From: Euphorbia lathyris
Taxonomy: Eukaryota; Streptophyta; Magnoliopsida; Malpighiales; Euphorbiaceae
Length of the DNA stretch: 64,000 nucleotides
Assembly: GCF_963576675.1 (NCBI RefSeq)
Contig: NC_088914.1
Coordinates: 20,439,001-20,503,000, forward strand
Reading direction: 5' to 3'
Positions 1-11,762 of the stretch are shown in pieces; positions within the stretch are counted from its first letter, which is position 1; the number at the start of each line of letters is the position of its first letter. The position numbers and the translations under genes were made by a program. The notes under the pieces were generated by a model. It ran no database searches. It was not told the DNA's origin and saw only the letters and a list, made by a program, of their open reading frames with translations.

Positions 1-2000
1 CACTTTGTCAATGCATTTAGACTGGGAGGGGTCAAGCAGTCTTCTTAATCTTAGATCTTGATCTTTAAGATGTAAGCTGCTTCTCCTAAGTCTATTATGG
101 AGAATTTTATCCGATAACCAAAATTTTCACCAATTGCAGTGTAGATATGCCGTTCCCATTAGTAGAATATCATCGAAATGTCATACTAAGTAAACGACCA
201 AGCTCCCACTAGTTTACATGTAAAGGCTCATACGAGCTCCCACTAGTTTACATATATAGGTTTGCAAGAGTCTCCTCATAAGCTGTAGGTTCATCGTCTA
301 ATACTTGAACCTCTTCGTTGTCTCCCACTAGAAATCTAAATCTTTTTGGGATTTCATCGGCTCCCACTAGAAATCCAAATCTTTTAGGGGTTTTGATGAA
401 CTTGACCAGACCTATGAGTTAATAATGTCACCATTGTCTCATCTTGTGAGACAGATTCGTGTTCCACCATCGCTTCCGCTATTTCAGCCTATCCTTCCTT
501 TTGAACTTCATCAAGTTCAATTACGCTTTCTATTTGTGTTTCTAGAAGAAACTATTTCTTTAGAAGTATAGCGTCTTTGGATACTATTACTTTCGATCAT
601 CTGGATGATAGAAGTAGTATCCTACTTTTCTTTCGGATATCCAATGAAGAAGTATTTATTAGATTTAGAATCTAACTTATCTGATGTTATGTGTTTAACA
701 TATGCTGACCACCCCTAAACTCTCATAAAATAGAAACTGGGTTTCTTTTTCCATGAACAATTCAAATGGAATAGAACTGGCGGATTTTGTGAATACTCGG
801 TTTAAGGTACATAAGGCGGTTTCCAAGGTGTAGCCCTAGAACATCTTTGGAAGAGAGGTTACGCTCATCATGGATTGTACTATATCTAATAGAGTACAAT
901 TTCTCCTTTCAGATACATCGTTGTGTATAAGGAGGAGTCCATTGTGAATGAATCCATATTCATTTAGATAATTTAGGAAATCATTTGAAAAACATTTTCT
1001 GCCTCGATCTTATCGAAGTACTTTAATAGTCTTTCTTGTTTGATTTACTACTTCATTCTTGAATTATTTGAGCTTTCTCAAAAGCTTCTGACTTATGCTT
1101 CATCAAGAAGATGTATCAATATCTGGTATGATCATCTTATGAAACTAATGAAGTGACTGAACCTTTCTCTTTGCTTGTGTTGACATATGACTAACTACAT
1201 CTGAATGTACTAGTCCTAGAGTGTCTGATACACATTCTCCTTTATTGCTAAAGGGTGTCTTTGTCATCTTTGCCTTTAAACAAGACTTACATGTGTCCAT
1301 TGATTCAAAAATCAACTGAGTCTATAAGCCCATTCTTGATGAAGCTTGAACATGTGTTTTTCGTTTACATGGCCTAGGTGACATTCCCACAAGTAGGTTG
1401 AATTATCTATCTTTTAATTCCAAATGTAAAAGCACCATCCTGACCCGTCTTCTAGAGAGAGTCTGAGTACTTCATTACAGTTCTTCTTCCATTTCCTTAC
1501 TTTACCATGTTGGTAGCATTCCCTACTTGCTTTTATTGACTTGGGTTCTTTAGAATTAGGAAACTTCCCTTTTCTCTCGTGAGATCCCTCGATACCAAGT
1601 GCTAACATCACTTTCTTAAGATTTGGGCTCAACTGACTTGAGCATATTCAAGAGCTCTTCTATAGAGGTCTTTGAGTTTATTCATGATGAGCTTATGAAT
1701 AAATCTGCAGAACTAAGTCAACACTTAATTCAAATCTAATACTAGAAAGCTTCGATGATGTAGTCAATCGTCTTGACATAAAGTGCCATAGCTGCAAGTG
1801 TGATACATCCTGTACGTTCGTCATCTGATTGGTGCTTCCAGTAAACATCAATCTTTTGACAAGAGCATCATCTACTAGGGCATTGGGCATTGGCATGCCC
1901 AATCTTTTCAAACTTCAAAACAATTTTGAGTTTGCCAAAGTAGTTGGTGAATTTTGAACTATTCAATTTGTTATCGGTTAAAATATTATGTAGATCCATT
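1..2000 (-). pseudogene. degenerate copia gag-pol of element A
   Basis: Read on the minus strand, translation from the ATG at 2000 resembles a copia Gag N-terminus (MDLHNILTDNKLNSS, then a KLKIVLKFEKIG segment). A worn CCHC-like knuckle (ECYQHG..RKWKKNC) lies at about 1520-1465. At about 1310-1255 there is a CKSCLKAKMTKTP stretch, the cysteine half of the integrase HHCC zinc finger. Near 670-530 FIGYPKE and a VSKDAI-like segment mark the end of integrase. Near 180-140 a YVDDILLMG-like segment is the reverse transcriptase active-site box. Many stops and frameshifts separate these islands, so no functional polyprotein remains. The rest of pol, including RNase H, is outside the window. Confidence 0.75.
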
Positions 2001-4283
2001 TTAGATATGATGATTCAGAGTATTTACTTTAACTTGAGAGTGAGATAGAGTGACGTGTGTTTATTCATTTGTTTTAAAGTATATCAATTTAAAATTATAG
2101 GTCTTTTGATTCATTTTAAATTGCTCCCACTATTTTGTCAAATTAATAGCCCTCCATATTAATTCGAAGAATTTCACAAATCCTTTAGTGAGCTAGGATC
2201 CTAACTCCTGAAATTTCACCTTGAGTTTACTCAACAAGCTAGTCTCATTTGTTAGGTAGATTCATACAATCAATCACATCAACAATGCGATTCCTAGGCT
2301 ATTGGGTTACTAAGCACATTAGTAACTAATATGTTATTCATATTAATCTCAACCATATTGCCCATTAGTTTATGACAACATGAGTTTACCCATCCAATTA
2401 TCATAATCTAATTTAAGTATTAGCCCATATTCATGAAAAAGCGATTTTTGATAATTCAGGTGTTACCATAAGACCTCGAGCTTGAGTTTACTCAACAACC
2501 CAAAGGCCCCCAGTACTGCCGGCTGAATTATAATATTAAGGAGGGGCAACCGATTTTAATAACTTGCTTATTTACTTAACTTTTAATTAGCGAGGGATTT
2601 TTATTTTAAGTCTCATAATCTAACCTAGTCTTGATTTGCTTTAGCATACATCAGACAAATACAATTTACATTGGTAGTTATGGACATTTCATCTAAATTA
2701 TTCCGTTGAGACATAAACGGAATAAAGGTCACCCTAGGGTAAATACTAACTATTACATATTTGTCCTCCGTCTTTTCCTTGGCGCCTTGAAATTACATCA
2801 ACATCAATTTCTGTACTACTAAAGAATACTTCAACTAATTTGAAGGGACGTAGATGAGAAGAGAAATTACAATAGAGAGTAGATAAGGCAGGACACGCAG
2901 GTCCTATTTTCCAAAAATACCAAAAGACTAAATAACTATTATAGAGGGTCCAAATATGTCCATAACTCCAAACATGCAAAGACTCAATTAAATAAATTTA
3001 ATTGGTTGATTACATAAACTCTTTATGTAATATTTAAGTTAATCAAATTAATCCTTTAGATTAATTACATTTTCAATTTAGTCCTTTAATTAACTTTACT
3101 ATCTAATTAACCTTTAATTAATTTTGTATCATCTATATTTTATCTTAATTAAAGTATATCAAATATAAACTTAATTAGACACTTCAAAATACAACTGTAC
3201 AAAATATTAATTAATTGTGTTCAATTATTTTACCAAGATTATTTAACGTGTTTAATTCAACCGTATCATATACAAATAATTAAACTTTGTAAAATAAATT
3301 CCAAAACACAAAACTTTTAAGACGAGAGATTATACATCATTGTGTTTAATCATTTTACCAAAACCGTTTAAAGTGATTACCTAATATATCAAGTATATTT
3401 ATTAAGCACGAAACGGTTTGCAAAATCAAATTAAAACACATACCATTACCATATCCTTTTATTAATTATAACGACTAATAAATTTATATGGGCTGATTCG
3501 TTGTTTCTAAATTTTAATTTTGTATCAATGAAATAGTTTATCTAATTAACCGTATCAAAACATCTTAATTAGACAACTGAATTCAATCTATACAATTTAA
3601 AATAGACAACGATTAAATCATGTGGATCAATTAATTCTATATATATTTTAATTTTAGTTTTCTGAAAAACTAAAATATTCAGGAAAAAATGAAATTGTCG
3701 AATAAGACGTGACGAGGACGAAATCCGGGTTCGTCCCCATCGCGGATCGTATCCGCGGTAGGCAGCATTGCTGCCCAAAATGGACAGCAGTGCCGCCCAA
3801 CTTATTCCCTTTTAAAAGGAATAGGTTCGCATGAACACAGTAGCAAAATGCTACTGTGTTCCAAAACCTTTTTTTTAAATTAAAAAAAAAATTTAATTCT
3901 GTTTTATTGAAACTAAAACTCTGTTTTAAATCAAAACTCTTTTAATTAAAAACTTAAATTTTAATTTTGAATATATATATATAGAACTCAGTTTATATTT
4001 ATATAACATTTTTCAAATATATATCTAATTAATCGATTCTAACCGTTTCGTTTAAATCGTTAATAAAATCAAATTTTTTCAAAGATTAATCGAATTAATT
4101 CTTTTAACGATTCAAACAGTTAAACCCTTAATCCACAAAACACGTATATCTTAATCTCATCTTAACCATTTATCTTTAAATTAATTAACCAAATCAAATT
4201 TATTAATTAACCTAACAATAAATCTATTCAATCTGATTGAAAACCCTTTTATTTTCATATATGAAATAACGGATTTAACGCAG
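2001..4283 (-). other. long non-coding leader of copia element A
   Basis: This is 2.3 kb of AT-rich sequence between the primer-binding site and the first Gag codon. I see no convincing gene on either strand; the short open frames have no recognisable domain. Plant copia leaders are usually much shorter, so this may contain an older insertion whose edges I could not find. Confidence 0.5.
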
Positions 4284-4295
4284 GCTCTGATACCA
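4284..4295 (-). other. primer-binding site of element A (tRNA-iMet)
   Basis: The minus strand reads TGGTATCAGAGC, complementary to the 3' end of plant initiator tRNA-Met. It lies one base inside the LTR edge, as expected for minus-strand priming in copia elements. Confidence 0.9.
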
Positions 4296-4296
4296 C

Positions 4297-6330
4297 TGAA
4301 GGAAAATAGGCAAACGTTTGGCAGCGGAAATATAAAATTTTTCCCTATTTCCTTTTTTCAAGATCCGTTAATCGTTATTTCATATGAGGGATTGAACATA
4401 AATACCTTTATGACGATCAATCTACCGTTGCAAACGAAGTGCCCACAACTTCAAAAGAGATGGAAACTGTCTACCAATCTGCCCCTACCCGAACAGACTT
4501 TCCAGACTCCAAACGACAATCCCAACAGTGGGAACGTGGATGAATATATCTAGAAGCTCCTGTCCAAAAATCGCGACAATCTGACGGTTCAATCTCCGGG
4601 AATCCGTGAAATCGTGAACTGACCTGATGTAGGAGAAGCAAAACGAATTTCTCCTTTTGTATGTCTTTTCTACATTCATGAACATAACAAAACATATAAG
4701 TAAACGATTAGAACTCAACCAAGTAATAGCAATCAAGATAGATTGCCTCTAATTAATCAACACAAGATCAAGGAGAAAAAGAAAGAGATGAAATCAATTG
4801 ATTCGGAAGCAATCGGTGGAATTTCGTCCTCTACTGTAGGGGTCGAAATTCTCAGTCTGCAGGGGAGGCTAGGGTTGCCGAAATTTATAGCTAAAGGGGG
4901 TTTATATAGCCTCTTCCATCTAAACCCTAGTCAGATAGAATTAGGTTACTGAATAAGAATTTAATTCGGAATAAAACTCTTATTGTTATTATCTGTAATT
5001 ATATCTAAATATAAAGATAATAACTTATTAATAGGATAATAATAGAAGCAATTTAATCTCATTATACCTCCTAACTTATTTATCCTATAATTAATTTAAT
5101 TCATAATCATAATCTAATTATAATTGTTTAAATTAAATTAATTCTTTTATGTGTTTATAACACATAAATCGCCCCCCTTTGTTACTGGGCCTTAGTGGAC
5201 TCAGTTGGGCTTCCGTCAATTAATTAACATATGTTTCTCTTTTGGGTTCCAAGTCTTATGTGTGACCCATTAGGTTCTTATTGCTTCTAGCCGTATACAA
5301 CTATTAAATTAATTTCTTAAAATTATATTTAATCTTTGTATAACGGAATGAGTACGCGAACTGTGATTGGCAGATCCGAAACATTCCCTCAGAGCTATAA
5401 GAAGACAGGTTGATTCTATCGTTGACCTTTCCGTATTAGTTACAGTATAATTCAATCCTTCATCAACTACATCCTTGAACAGAATCTTATGACTATGGGC
5501 AATATCAAGTCATATATAGCGAGACGTTCGTTTTACTTGTACAGGCCGAGTTAACTCCAATTAGATAGGTTAAGTGAAATCTGCATTACAAGTCTTAAGC
5601 TATCACCTTGCAAGGATTTAGAGTTAAGTCTTGCACAAGCGATCCTTGGACGTATCTCCCATTTATCAGGAGTGATAAATGCTCAATCCAATGTATAACT
5701 ATCCTGCAATTACTTCCTGTGATACCCAACGTCTGCCGTACACATCCCAGAGTCATCCCTGTTATGGATCGTGTTACAACAGGATCAAAGCATCACATTC
5801 CATAATCCAAAATCACTAATTAACATTCCTTTGAGTCTTAGGATTACTTATACCTATTAATACCAATGAGATGAACAAATGATAAGGATAAATCTACCCA
5901 TCCTATTATCTCAAGTCGGGTCCTCAATCCTAATGAACCCCTTTCATTGGATCCATGTAACTGTCCAGATATCTGCATATCTGAAACTTGTGAGATTAGC
6001 TCTCTGTCTCGACAGAAAATATTGTTACATGCAAGTCTTAACAGTGTTATGTCAATCCCTATTCAAAACATATCACTTGACATGGGGTGGTTTTAAGTTT
6101 ATTAGTTTATTATAATGTTTCGTCTCACTTCATGCTTGTCGGAACACTTTATAATCACTTCAAATAAACTTAGGGATTTCCTTTTATTAGACTTATTTAG
6201 TTCTTTAAAAGAGGTTGCCTTTATACAGTTATGAAACCATATCTTATTAAAATAAATGACATAAAAAACAATTCATTTACATCTGGTTTATATCCTAGAA
6301 CAGTTGTCTATAGGACACTAAACCCCAACA
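4297..6330 (-). repeat. 5' LTR of copia element A
   Basis: On the minus strand the LTR begins TGTTGGGGTTTAGTG and ends CCTTCA, the expected TG...CA termini. The inner edge touches the tRNA-Met primer site and the outer edge cuts into the pol frame of element B. At 2034 bp it is long for copia. No convincing gene lies inside; the short frames at 4743-4952 and 5608-6115 have no recognisable domain. Confidence 0.85.
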
Positions 6331-7222
6331 GTTTGGTTGAGACAATATTTTTACTTTGAAAAGACTTTTTGGTTTGTTTACCTTGCTGACAAGCATTGCA
6401 TAATTGATCTTTCTCAAATCTAAGTTGGGTAAACCCTCAACTAATTGCTTTCTTGCTAATTTGGCAAGGAGGTCCATGCTTACATGACCAAGTCTCCTAT
6501 GCCATAGCCAGGAATTATCTTCCTTTGTCACTAAGCATATATTTTTTGAAAACTTCTTTTCTAAACTCAGCATGAAGACATTGTCAACACGAGGGGAAGT
6601 TAAAATCAAATCATTTATTTTTCCCTCAAGTATCCGACACTCAGTGGCATCAAATACAACCTTTCTACCACTGTCACACAGCTGAGCAATGCTCAATAGG
6701 TTATATTTGAGACCCCTGACTAGGGAGACTGACTCAATAGTAGGATTTCCTCCGATAGTACCTGATCCTACTATCTTACCCTTTTTATTATCTCCAAAAC
6801 TTACATTTCCACCTCGTTTATGCACAAGTGTGATGAATTGAGTTTCATCACCAGTCATATGCCTCGAGCATGCGCTGTCAATGTACCATAGCTTTGACTT
6901 CTCCGTGCACCTCAGGCTCACCTGCAATTTAAGCTATTCATCTTTAGGTACCCAATTCTTTTTGGGTCCTCATTGGTTAGCATGAACAGGTGAAGCATCA
7001 TATTTTATTTTATGACGGCATACATTTATGGTGTGGCCATCTTTGAGGGTATTTCCTCTTTTGGTCAGCACGATGGTGCTGAGCATACCAACACACATTT
7101 ATGGTGTGTCCTCTCTTTCCACAACAGTCACACTGACTGGTCTGCTGAGTGTACTGTTTATGCTGACTAGTACCTTTATACTCAGCATTTGGATAGAACC
7201 TTTTCTTAGCCGATGTACTCAA
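6331..7222 (-). pseudogene. truncated pol of element B (second zinc knuckle, protease, pre-integrase)
   Basis: At 7222-7010 a frame carries a knuckle-like CDCCGKRGHTINVC. At 6927-6331 a second frame has the aspartic protease motif DSACSRHMTG (the family norm is D-S/T-G, so the glycine is replaced by alanine), then the gag-pre-integrase signature LWHRRLGHVSMDLLAKL. The frame runs straight into element A's LTR at 6330. It is disabled by that insertion and by a frame break between the knuckle and the protease. Confidence 0.8.
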
Positions 7223-7228
7223 CTGGTT

Positions 7229-8647
7229 CTATAACGATGTGGTGTCCTTTCTCAGCTTCTTAGAATCTGATTGGACTTCCGAGACAAACCGATGCATGAT
7301 TTTTAGATTTTCATCTTGCCTGGTGTTGTCTTGAAGCAGATGTCGGAGGTCACTCAGTTTGACCTCTTCAATCTCATCACATCGCCTGCTGAGTGCTCGT
7401 ATTTTCTTATTACACTTTTTGGTCAGTGTATAGAGATCACTCAGGGCATTAACCATTTCATTTCTGAGCAAAAGAAGGGATGTTACCTCATTGGAGTGTT
7501 CTTCTTGGTCAGATCCCTCTGAAAGGTCAGCTTGCTCAGATCGACAGTGGTCAGCAGATTCGTCAGCCATGAAACATATGTTTGCTGACTCAGTGGCATC
7601 AGCTTCTGATGAGGTTGACTCATCACTATCACTCCATGTTGCCACCATTTCTTTTCTGCTACCTTTCTTTTCTTTCTTCAGAGTGGGACAACTTGATTTA
7701 ATGTGCCCTGTTTGATGGCATTCAAAGCAAGTGACAAGCTTCGAGCTGTCCTTCTTGTATCTACTGTCACTGGACTCAGCTTTGTATTTATCGCTTCTTT
7801 TGAATGGCCTTTTGCTGTTCTTGTCATTCTTTCTAAACAACTTCTTCATCTTCCTGGTGAACATGGCCATCTCCTCATCATCTGATGAGTCAGCTTCTGT
7901 TGAGTCAACTTTCAAGACAAGAGATCTTTGTTTCTTGTCCTCAGACTTTTCTTTAGCCTCAAATTTCTTCATGGAGATCTTGTGGGTCAGCAGAGATCCT
8001 ATGAGCTCATCATATTTGTATGTGGTCAGGTCCTGAGCTTCTTCCACAGCTATCTTCTTAGCTTGCCAGCTCTTGGGGAGACTTCTCAAGATTTTCTTCA
8101 CCTGTTCTTCTTCTGTGAAGTTCTTGCCGAGTCTCTTAAGCTCATTTATGATGTTGGTGAACCTTGAGTTCATCTCAGAGATGTCTTCATTTTCATTCAT
8201 CTCAAACAGCTCGTATAGTCTCATGTGTTGGTTCACCTTGGACTCTTTGACCTTGCTTGTTCCTTTATAGGTCACCTCCAGCTTCTTCCAGATTTCCTGT
8301 GCTGACTCACAACCTGAAATTTTGTTGTACTCTGCAGCATCTAACGCACAGTGAAGCATATTGATAGCCGAAGCATTATTTTGCAACTTTTTAAGGTCAT
8401 CCTCTAACCACTTAGACTCACTCTTGATAGATTTTACTCCATCAACAATTTCATAGGGAACAAATGGGCCTTGGACTATAGCCAGCCATGCACTCATGTT
8501 TGTTGCCCGAATGAAGTATTTCATTCTGTTTTTCCAAAATGTATAGTTTGACCTGAAAAACAGAGGAGGCCGACTAATCAATAATCCTTCAGGGAGTATC
8601 TGTGTTGTTTGATTTCCAGGAAGGAAACGAGTGCTGTTCTCAGCCAT
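7229..8647 (-). CDS. copia Gag polyprotein (UBN2/SIRE type), element B
   Basis: This intact 472-codon frame encodes a retrotransposon nucleocapsid precursor, which would assemble virus-like particles and package element RNA in the cytoplasm. Residues about 20-60 carry the copia Gag N-terminal pattern (RPPLFFRSNYTFWKNRMKYF). A UBN2 Gag domain follows to about residue 240, including an EIWKKLEVTYKGTSKVK stretch. A lysine/serine-rich linker leads to a CCHC knuckle, CFECHQTGHIKSSC, near residue 310; the acidic C-terminal part is rich in serine, glutamate and aspartate. The start is the first ATG after the leader, 50 bases from the primer-binding site. No stop interrupts it, unlike Gag in elements A, C and D. 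Expression is not shown by the sequence. Confidence 0.85.
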   Translation of the reverse strand: MAENSTRFLPGNQTTQILPEGLLISRPPLFFRSNYTFWKNRMKYFIRATNMSAWLAIVQGPFVPYEIVDGVKSIKSESKWLEDDLKKLQNNASAINMLHCALDAAEYNKISGCESAQEIWKKLEVTYKGTSKVKESKVNQHMRLYELFEMNENEDISEMNSRFTNIINELKRLGKNFTEEEQVKKILRSLPKSWQAKKIAVEEAQDLTTYKYDELIGSLLTHKISMKKFEAKEKSEDKKQRSLVLKVDSTEADSSDDEEMAMFTRKMKKLFRKNDKNSKRPFKRSDKYKAESSDSRYKKDSSKLVTCFECHQTGHIKSSCPTLKKEKKGSRKEMVATWSDSDESTSSEADATESANICFMADESADHCRSEQADLSEGSDQEEHSNEVTSLLLLRNEMVNALSDLYTLTKKCNKKIRALSRRCDEIEEVKLSDLRHLLQDNTRQDENLKIMHRFVSEVQSDSKKLRKDTTSL

Positions 8648-8696
8648 TTACAGGGATCAGCTCAAGATAGTTTTATCTTGAATAGTGAGCTACTGA

Positions 8697-8708
8697 GCTC
8701 TGATACCA
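8697..8708 (-). other. primer-binding site of element B (tRNA-iMet)
   Basis: The minus strand reads TGGTATCAGAGC two bases inside the LTR edge. This matches the initiator tRNA-Met primer used by copia elements. Confidence 0.9.
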
Positions 8709-8710
8709 CT

Positions 8711-10153
8711 TGTTGGTCCCGTGTAATGTAATAGGATTAGTTCCAAGGGGGGGTTAGGAACTAATGTAAATTTTTCGCTTAATTATGCTGACTTAATTTA
8801 ACTCTTTAAATAACTTCACTCAGTTTTGGTCAGCAAGGCTAAGCGTGATGTAAGACAGCTTTAGTCAGAGGCTGACTAGAACTGTTTCACTTGTGAGTTG
8901 GGAAATAACACTTAAGGTCAGCTTCCAACTCAGCACTCTGATTACTCAGCGTCGACTTATACAAATTATATACTGAGTAATTTAGGCAAGCAACATATAC
9001 ATATATATCAAGAAAAGGGTTAGAGATTACTCAGTAGTCTTATCCCGGTTCGGCCTCACCGCCTACGTCCAGTCCTCAGAATCCTTCCGGGCTTTTTCAA
9101 TCCACTACTAAGCTCTTTAAAGGTAGAGCACAAACCGTTTACAAAGCAATTGAGTATGCAAGAGTACCGTCCTCTATTCGTCTACTCAACCCCACTGAGC
9201 GCTATAACCAAACACTCAGATTTTCTCTACCGCTGAGTACTAAAACCGAGTACTCAGCTTCACTCTCTCAACCTTTACAATTGATACAAGATTTGTTCTC
9301 TCTAAACGAAGAACACTTTAGATGAATACAAATTCAATCTAGACTTTTACACAGAGATTGGATTTGGGTGTAAGAACTCGCTTTTTCTATTTAGACAGCT
9401 TCTATTTTGGATTTTCACTCTTGTGAAGATTTGCTTTTATGTCTGTGCTTTCTTGTATTTCGGCAAAGGATACAAGTGATGAACTTGTCCGTTTATAGCA
9501 AAATCTAAAGCTCCAATGATTTGAATTCGGACATATCCATTGAATTCAAACGGTCTTCTTTCGTCATTGATAAGTCAACATTCAAAATTTGCAGGCCAAT
9601 CCTATCGTCTGAATTTAGCAGGCGTCAGGCTTGTCGGTTTCGTCTTCTAGCGTCAGGTTTCGTCTTCTAGCGCCAGGTTTGTCTTCTTGCCAAACGCCAG
9701 TTGATCCATGCATCTCGAGAAGGCCTCTTGGTGTAATTTTGAGGCTTCTGAATTGGTGTAGACCTTTATCGGACTTTGTCTTCTAGTCAACGGATCATTG
9801 GTGCTGTTTTGATGAATACTCAGCTTGACTTGTTTGACGTTGCCTTTAAGATCTCCTTCGACGGGGCTGAGTTACGTTCTACTCAGCATCTTCGGTCGGC
9901 TTTGCCTTCAAGTATTTGTTATGAAGAAGACTTTTCTTTTATGATGTTGAGTTGTGTTCTACTCAGCTTCTGTGGCTTATGCTGACTTCGTTCTGTCTTA
10001 CTTTTTATTCATGTCCTCATTTATTAATATACTCAACATTGAACAAACACATTAGTACAATTAAATCAAAGCACTTAAATTTAATTGTCTTAATCATGGG
10101 ATTAACTTAAATAATTTTGTCAAATCAAAATCATGTGGAAAGGTGTTTCAACA
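8711..10153 (-). repeat. 5' LTR of copia element B
   Basis: On the minus strand it starts TGTTGAAACACC and ends CCAACA, giving inverted TGTTG/CAACA ends over 1443 bp. The inner edge meets the primer-binding site. The outer edge interrupts element C's integrase frame just after its GGEY motif. Within it, near 9630-9690, a GTCTTCTAGCG(C/T)CAGG unit recurs two to three times. No gene is seen. Confidence 0.85.
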
Positions 10154-11733
10154 ATACTCTCCACCATTATAAGACCTCATGCACTTCACTTTCAAATTTG
10201 TCTCATTTTCTACTAAAGCTTTCCATTTCCTGAAGGTATCAAACACATCAGATTTATTTTTGAATGTAACATAGTATTTTGAACCTCTAAGGGATGGCAC
10301 AGGAGATGGCCCCTAAACGTCCGTGTGAACCAGCTCCAACTTTGTTTCTCTAGGCTTTCTTCCACCATTCAAGAAACTCACCTTTTTCTGTTTGCCAAAG
10401 ATGCAGCTTTCACATATATGTCCAACACCTTTTAAGTCAGGGAGTTTACCTTTTGATAGCATCAACTTCATCCCTTTCTCACTCATATGACCAAGTCTAT
10501 AGTGCCATAGACTTGAGTTTACACCTGCATCAATAGCTGCCAGAGTATCTTTGCAATTAGTGGTCATGTACAAAGTACCAGTTTTATTACCTCGAGCAAC
10601 AACGATTGCTCCTTTGCTGACTTTCCAAGATCCATTAGTAAAGTGCACATTGTGACCTTCTTCATCAAGCTGTCCAATTGAAATAAGGTTCTTTGTTAAC
10701 CTAGGCACATGTCTTACTTAGTTGATTTTCCACACTGTTCCATTTTCTAACTTCAAACAAACATCACCTATTCCGGCTATTTCCAATGGCTCACCATCTG
10801 TGAGATACACCTTCACGTAGTTTCCAACTGAATAGTTCTCCATGGTTTCACGGTTTGATTTTGTATGAAAAAGCACTTGAGTCTAATACCCAATATTCAA
10901 TAGAACAATCAACAGATAAAAGTAAGGCATCTTGTACCTCATCGGCTACAACATTTGCAGCTTTCTTATTATCTTCCTTCTTTGGAAGTCTGCATTTAGC
11001 TTTTACATGTCTAGGCTTTCCACAATTCCAGCACTCCAATTTCTTGATTTGGATCTACCATTCCTCGACTTCGATCTACCTCGTCCTCAATTAGAAGTCC
11101 TTTCATTGCTTCTACCTCTATTTTCAACATTTAAAGTAGAACTTGTCAATGTACCTTCACCGGAATCAATCCTTCACACTTCTTCAGCAAGAATTCGATC
11201 CCTGACATCACTAAATGACAATTTTCCCTTACCAACAGAATTACTAACCGCAGCCCTCATAGGCTCCCAACTATTAGGTAATGAAGCCAAAAGAATTAGA
11301 GCATGTACCTCATCATCAAAGGTAATATCAACAGACGTTAGTTGAGCAATAATGGTATTGAACTTGTTTATATGTTCTACAACTGAAGCACTATCACCCA
11401 TTCTCAAATTGAATAGCTTTTTCATCAGATGTACCTTGTTATTTGCGGAAGGCTTCTCGTACATATCTGATAAAAGTCTCATCATTTCGGCTGTTGACTT
11501 GGTTTCTGCTATGTTATGAGCCACATTTCGTGTTAGCGTCAATCTGATTATGCCCAACACTTGTCGATCGAGAAGTTCCCAATCCTCTTGGCTCATGTCT
11601 GCTGGTTTCACTTCTGAAAGCAGTAAGTGAAACTTTTGCTATACATATAGTCTATAATCTGTAATCTCCAGAATGAAAAGTCAATTCCATCAAACTTGCT
11701 TATTCCAGAACTTATTCTGTTTAACCCTGCCAT
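10154..11733 (-). pseudogene. broken Tnt1-like gag-pol of element C
   Basis: Translation begins at the ATG at 11733 with an FDGIDFSFWRLQI-type Gag start, then breaks frame. The frame at 11611-11174 gives a UBN2 Gag core (LMKKLFNLRMGDSASVVEHI). At 11039 a CCHC knuckle, CWNCGKPRHVKAKC, is followed by a protease-like WVLDSSA. At 10708-10313 comes the pre-integrase domain with HYRLGHMSEKGMKL and the zinc pair CESC, then the integrase core start (HTDV, stop, GPSPVPSLRGSKYY). The core ends at NGGEY where element B's LTR starts. Several stops and frameshifts make it non-functional. Confidence 0.8.
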
Positions 11734-11748
11734 TGTCCAAACCAGATA

Positions 11749-11760
11749 GCTCTGATACCA
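11749..11760 (-). other. primer-binding site of element C (tRNA-iMet)
   Basis: The minus strand reads TGGTATCAGAGC two bases inside the LTR edge at 11763. Confidence 0.9.
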
Positions 11761-11762
11761 GT

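Larger units (their letters stand above)
1..6330 (-). mobile_element. Ty1/copia retrotransposon A (3' part lies outside the window)
   Basis: This is a minus-strand copia element. From right to left it shows a 2.03-kb 5' LTR (4297-6330), a tRNA-Met primer-binding site (4284-4295), a long AT-rich leader, a gag start at 2000, a zinc knuckle near 1500, the integrase zinc region near 1280, an integrase/RT junction near 600 and reverse transcriptase at the left edge. The gag-protease-integrase-RT order defines Ty1/copia. The second LTR should lie left of base 1. The right LTR edge interrupts the pol frame of element B, so A is the youngest layer of the nest. The five bases next to its right end are GTTTG; the matching target duplication would be outside the window. 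Confidence 0.85.
6331..10153 (-). mobile_element. Ty1/copia retrotransposon B (SIRE-like Gag), split by element A
   Basis: This minus-strand copia element has its 5' LTR at 8711-10153, a primer-binding site at 8697-8708, an intact Gag at 7229-8647 and then a second zinc knuckle, protease and the start of integrase. Pol stops at 6331 where element A's LTR begins. The rest of B should resume beyond the left edge of the window, after element A. B's right edge cuts element C in its integrase core, so B is younger than C and older than A. The five bases beside the right LTR are ATACT. Confidence 0.85.

Noticed and set aside
7028..8270. Several plus-strand open frames opposite the element B Gag
   Set aside because: They are antisense shadows of an unmistakable Gag frame and show no domain of their own.
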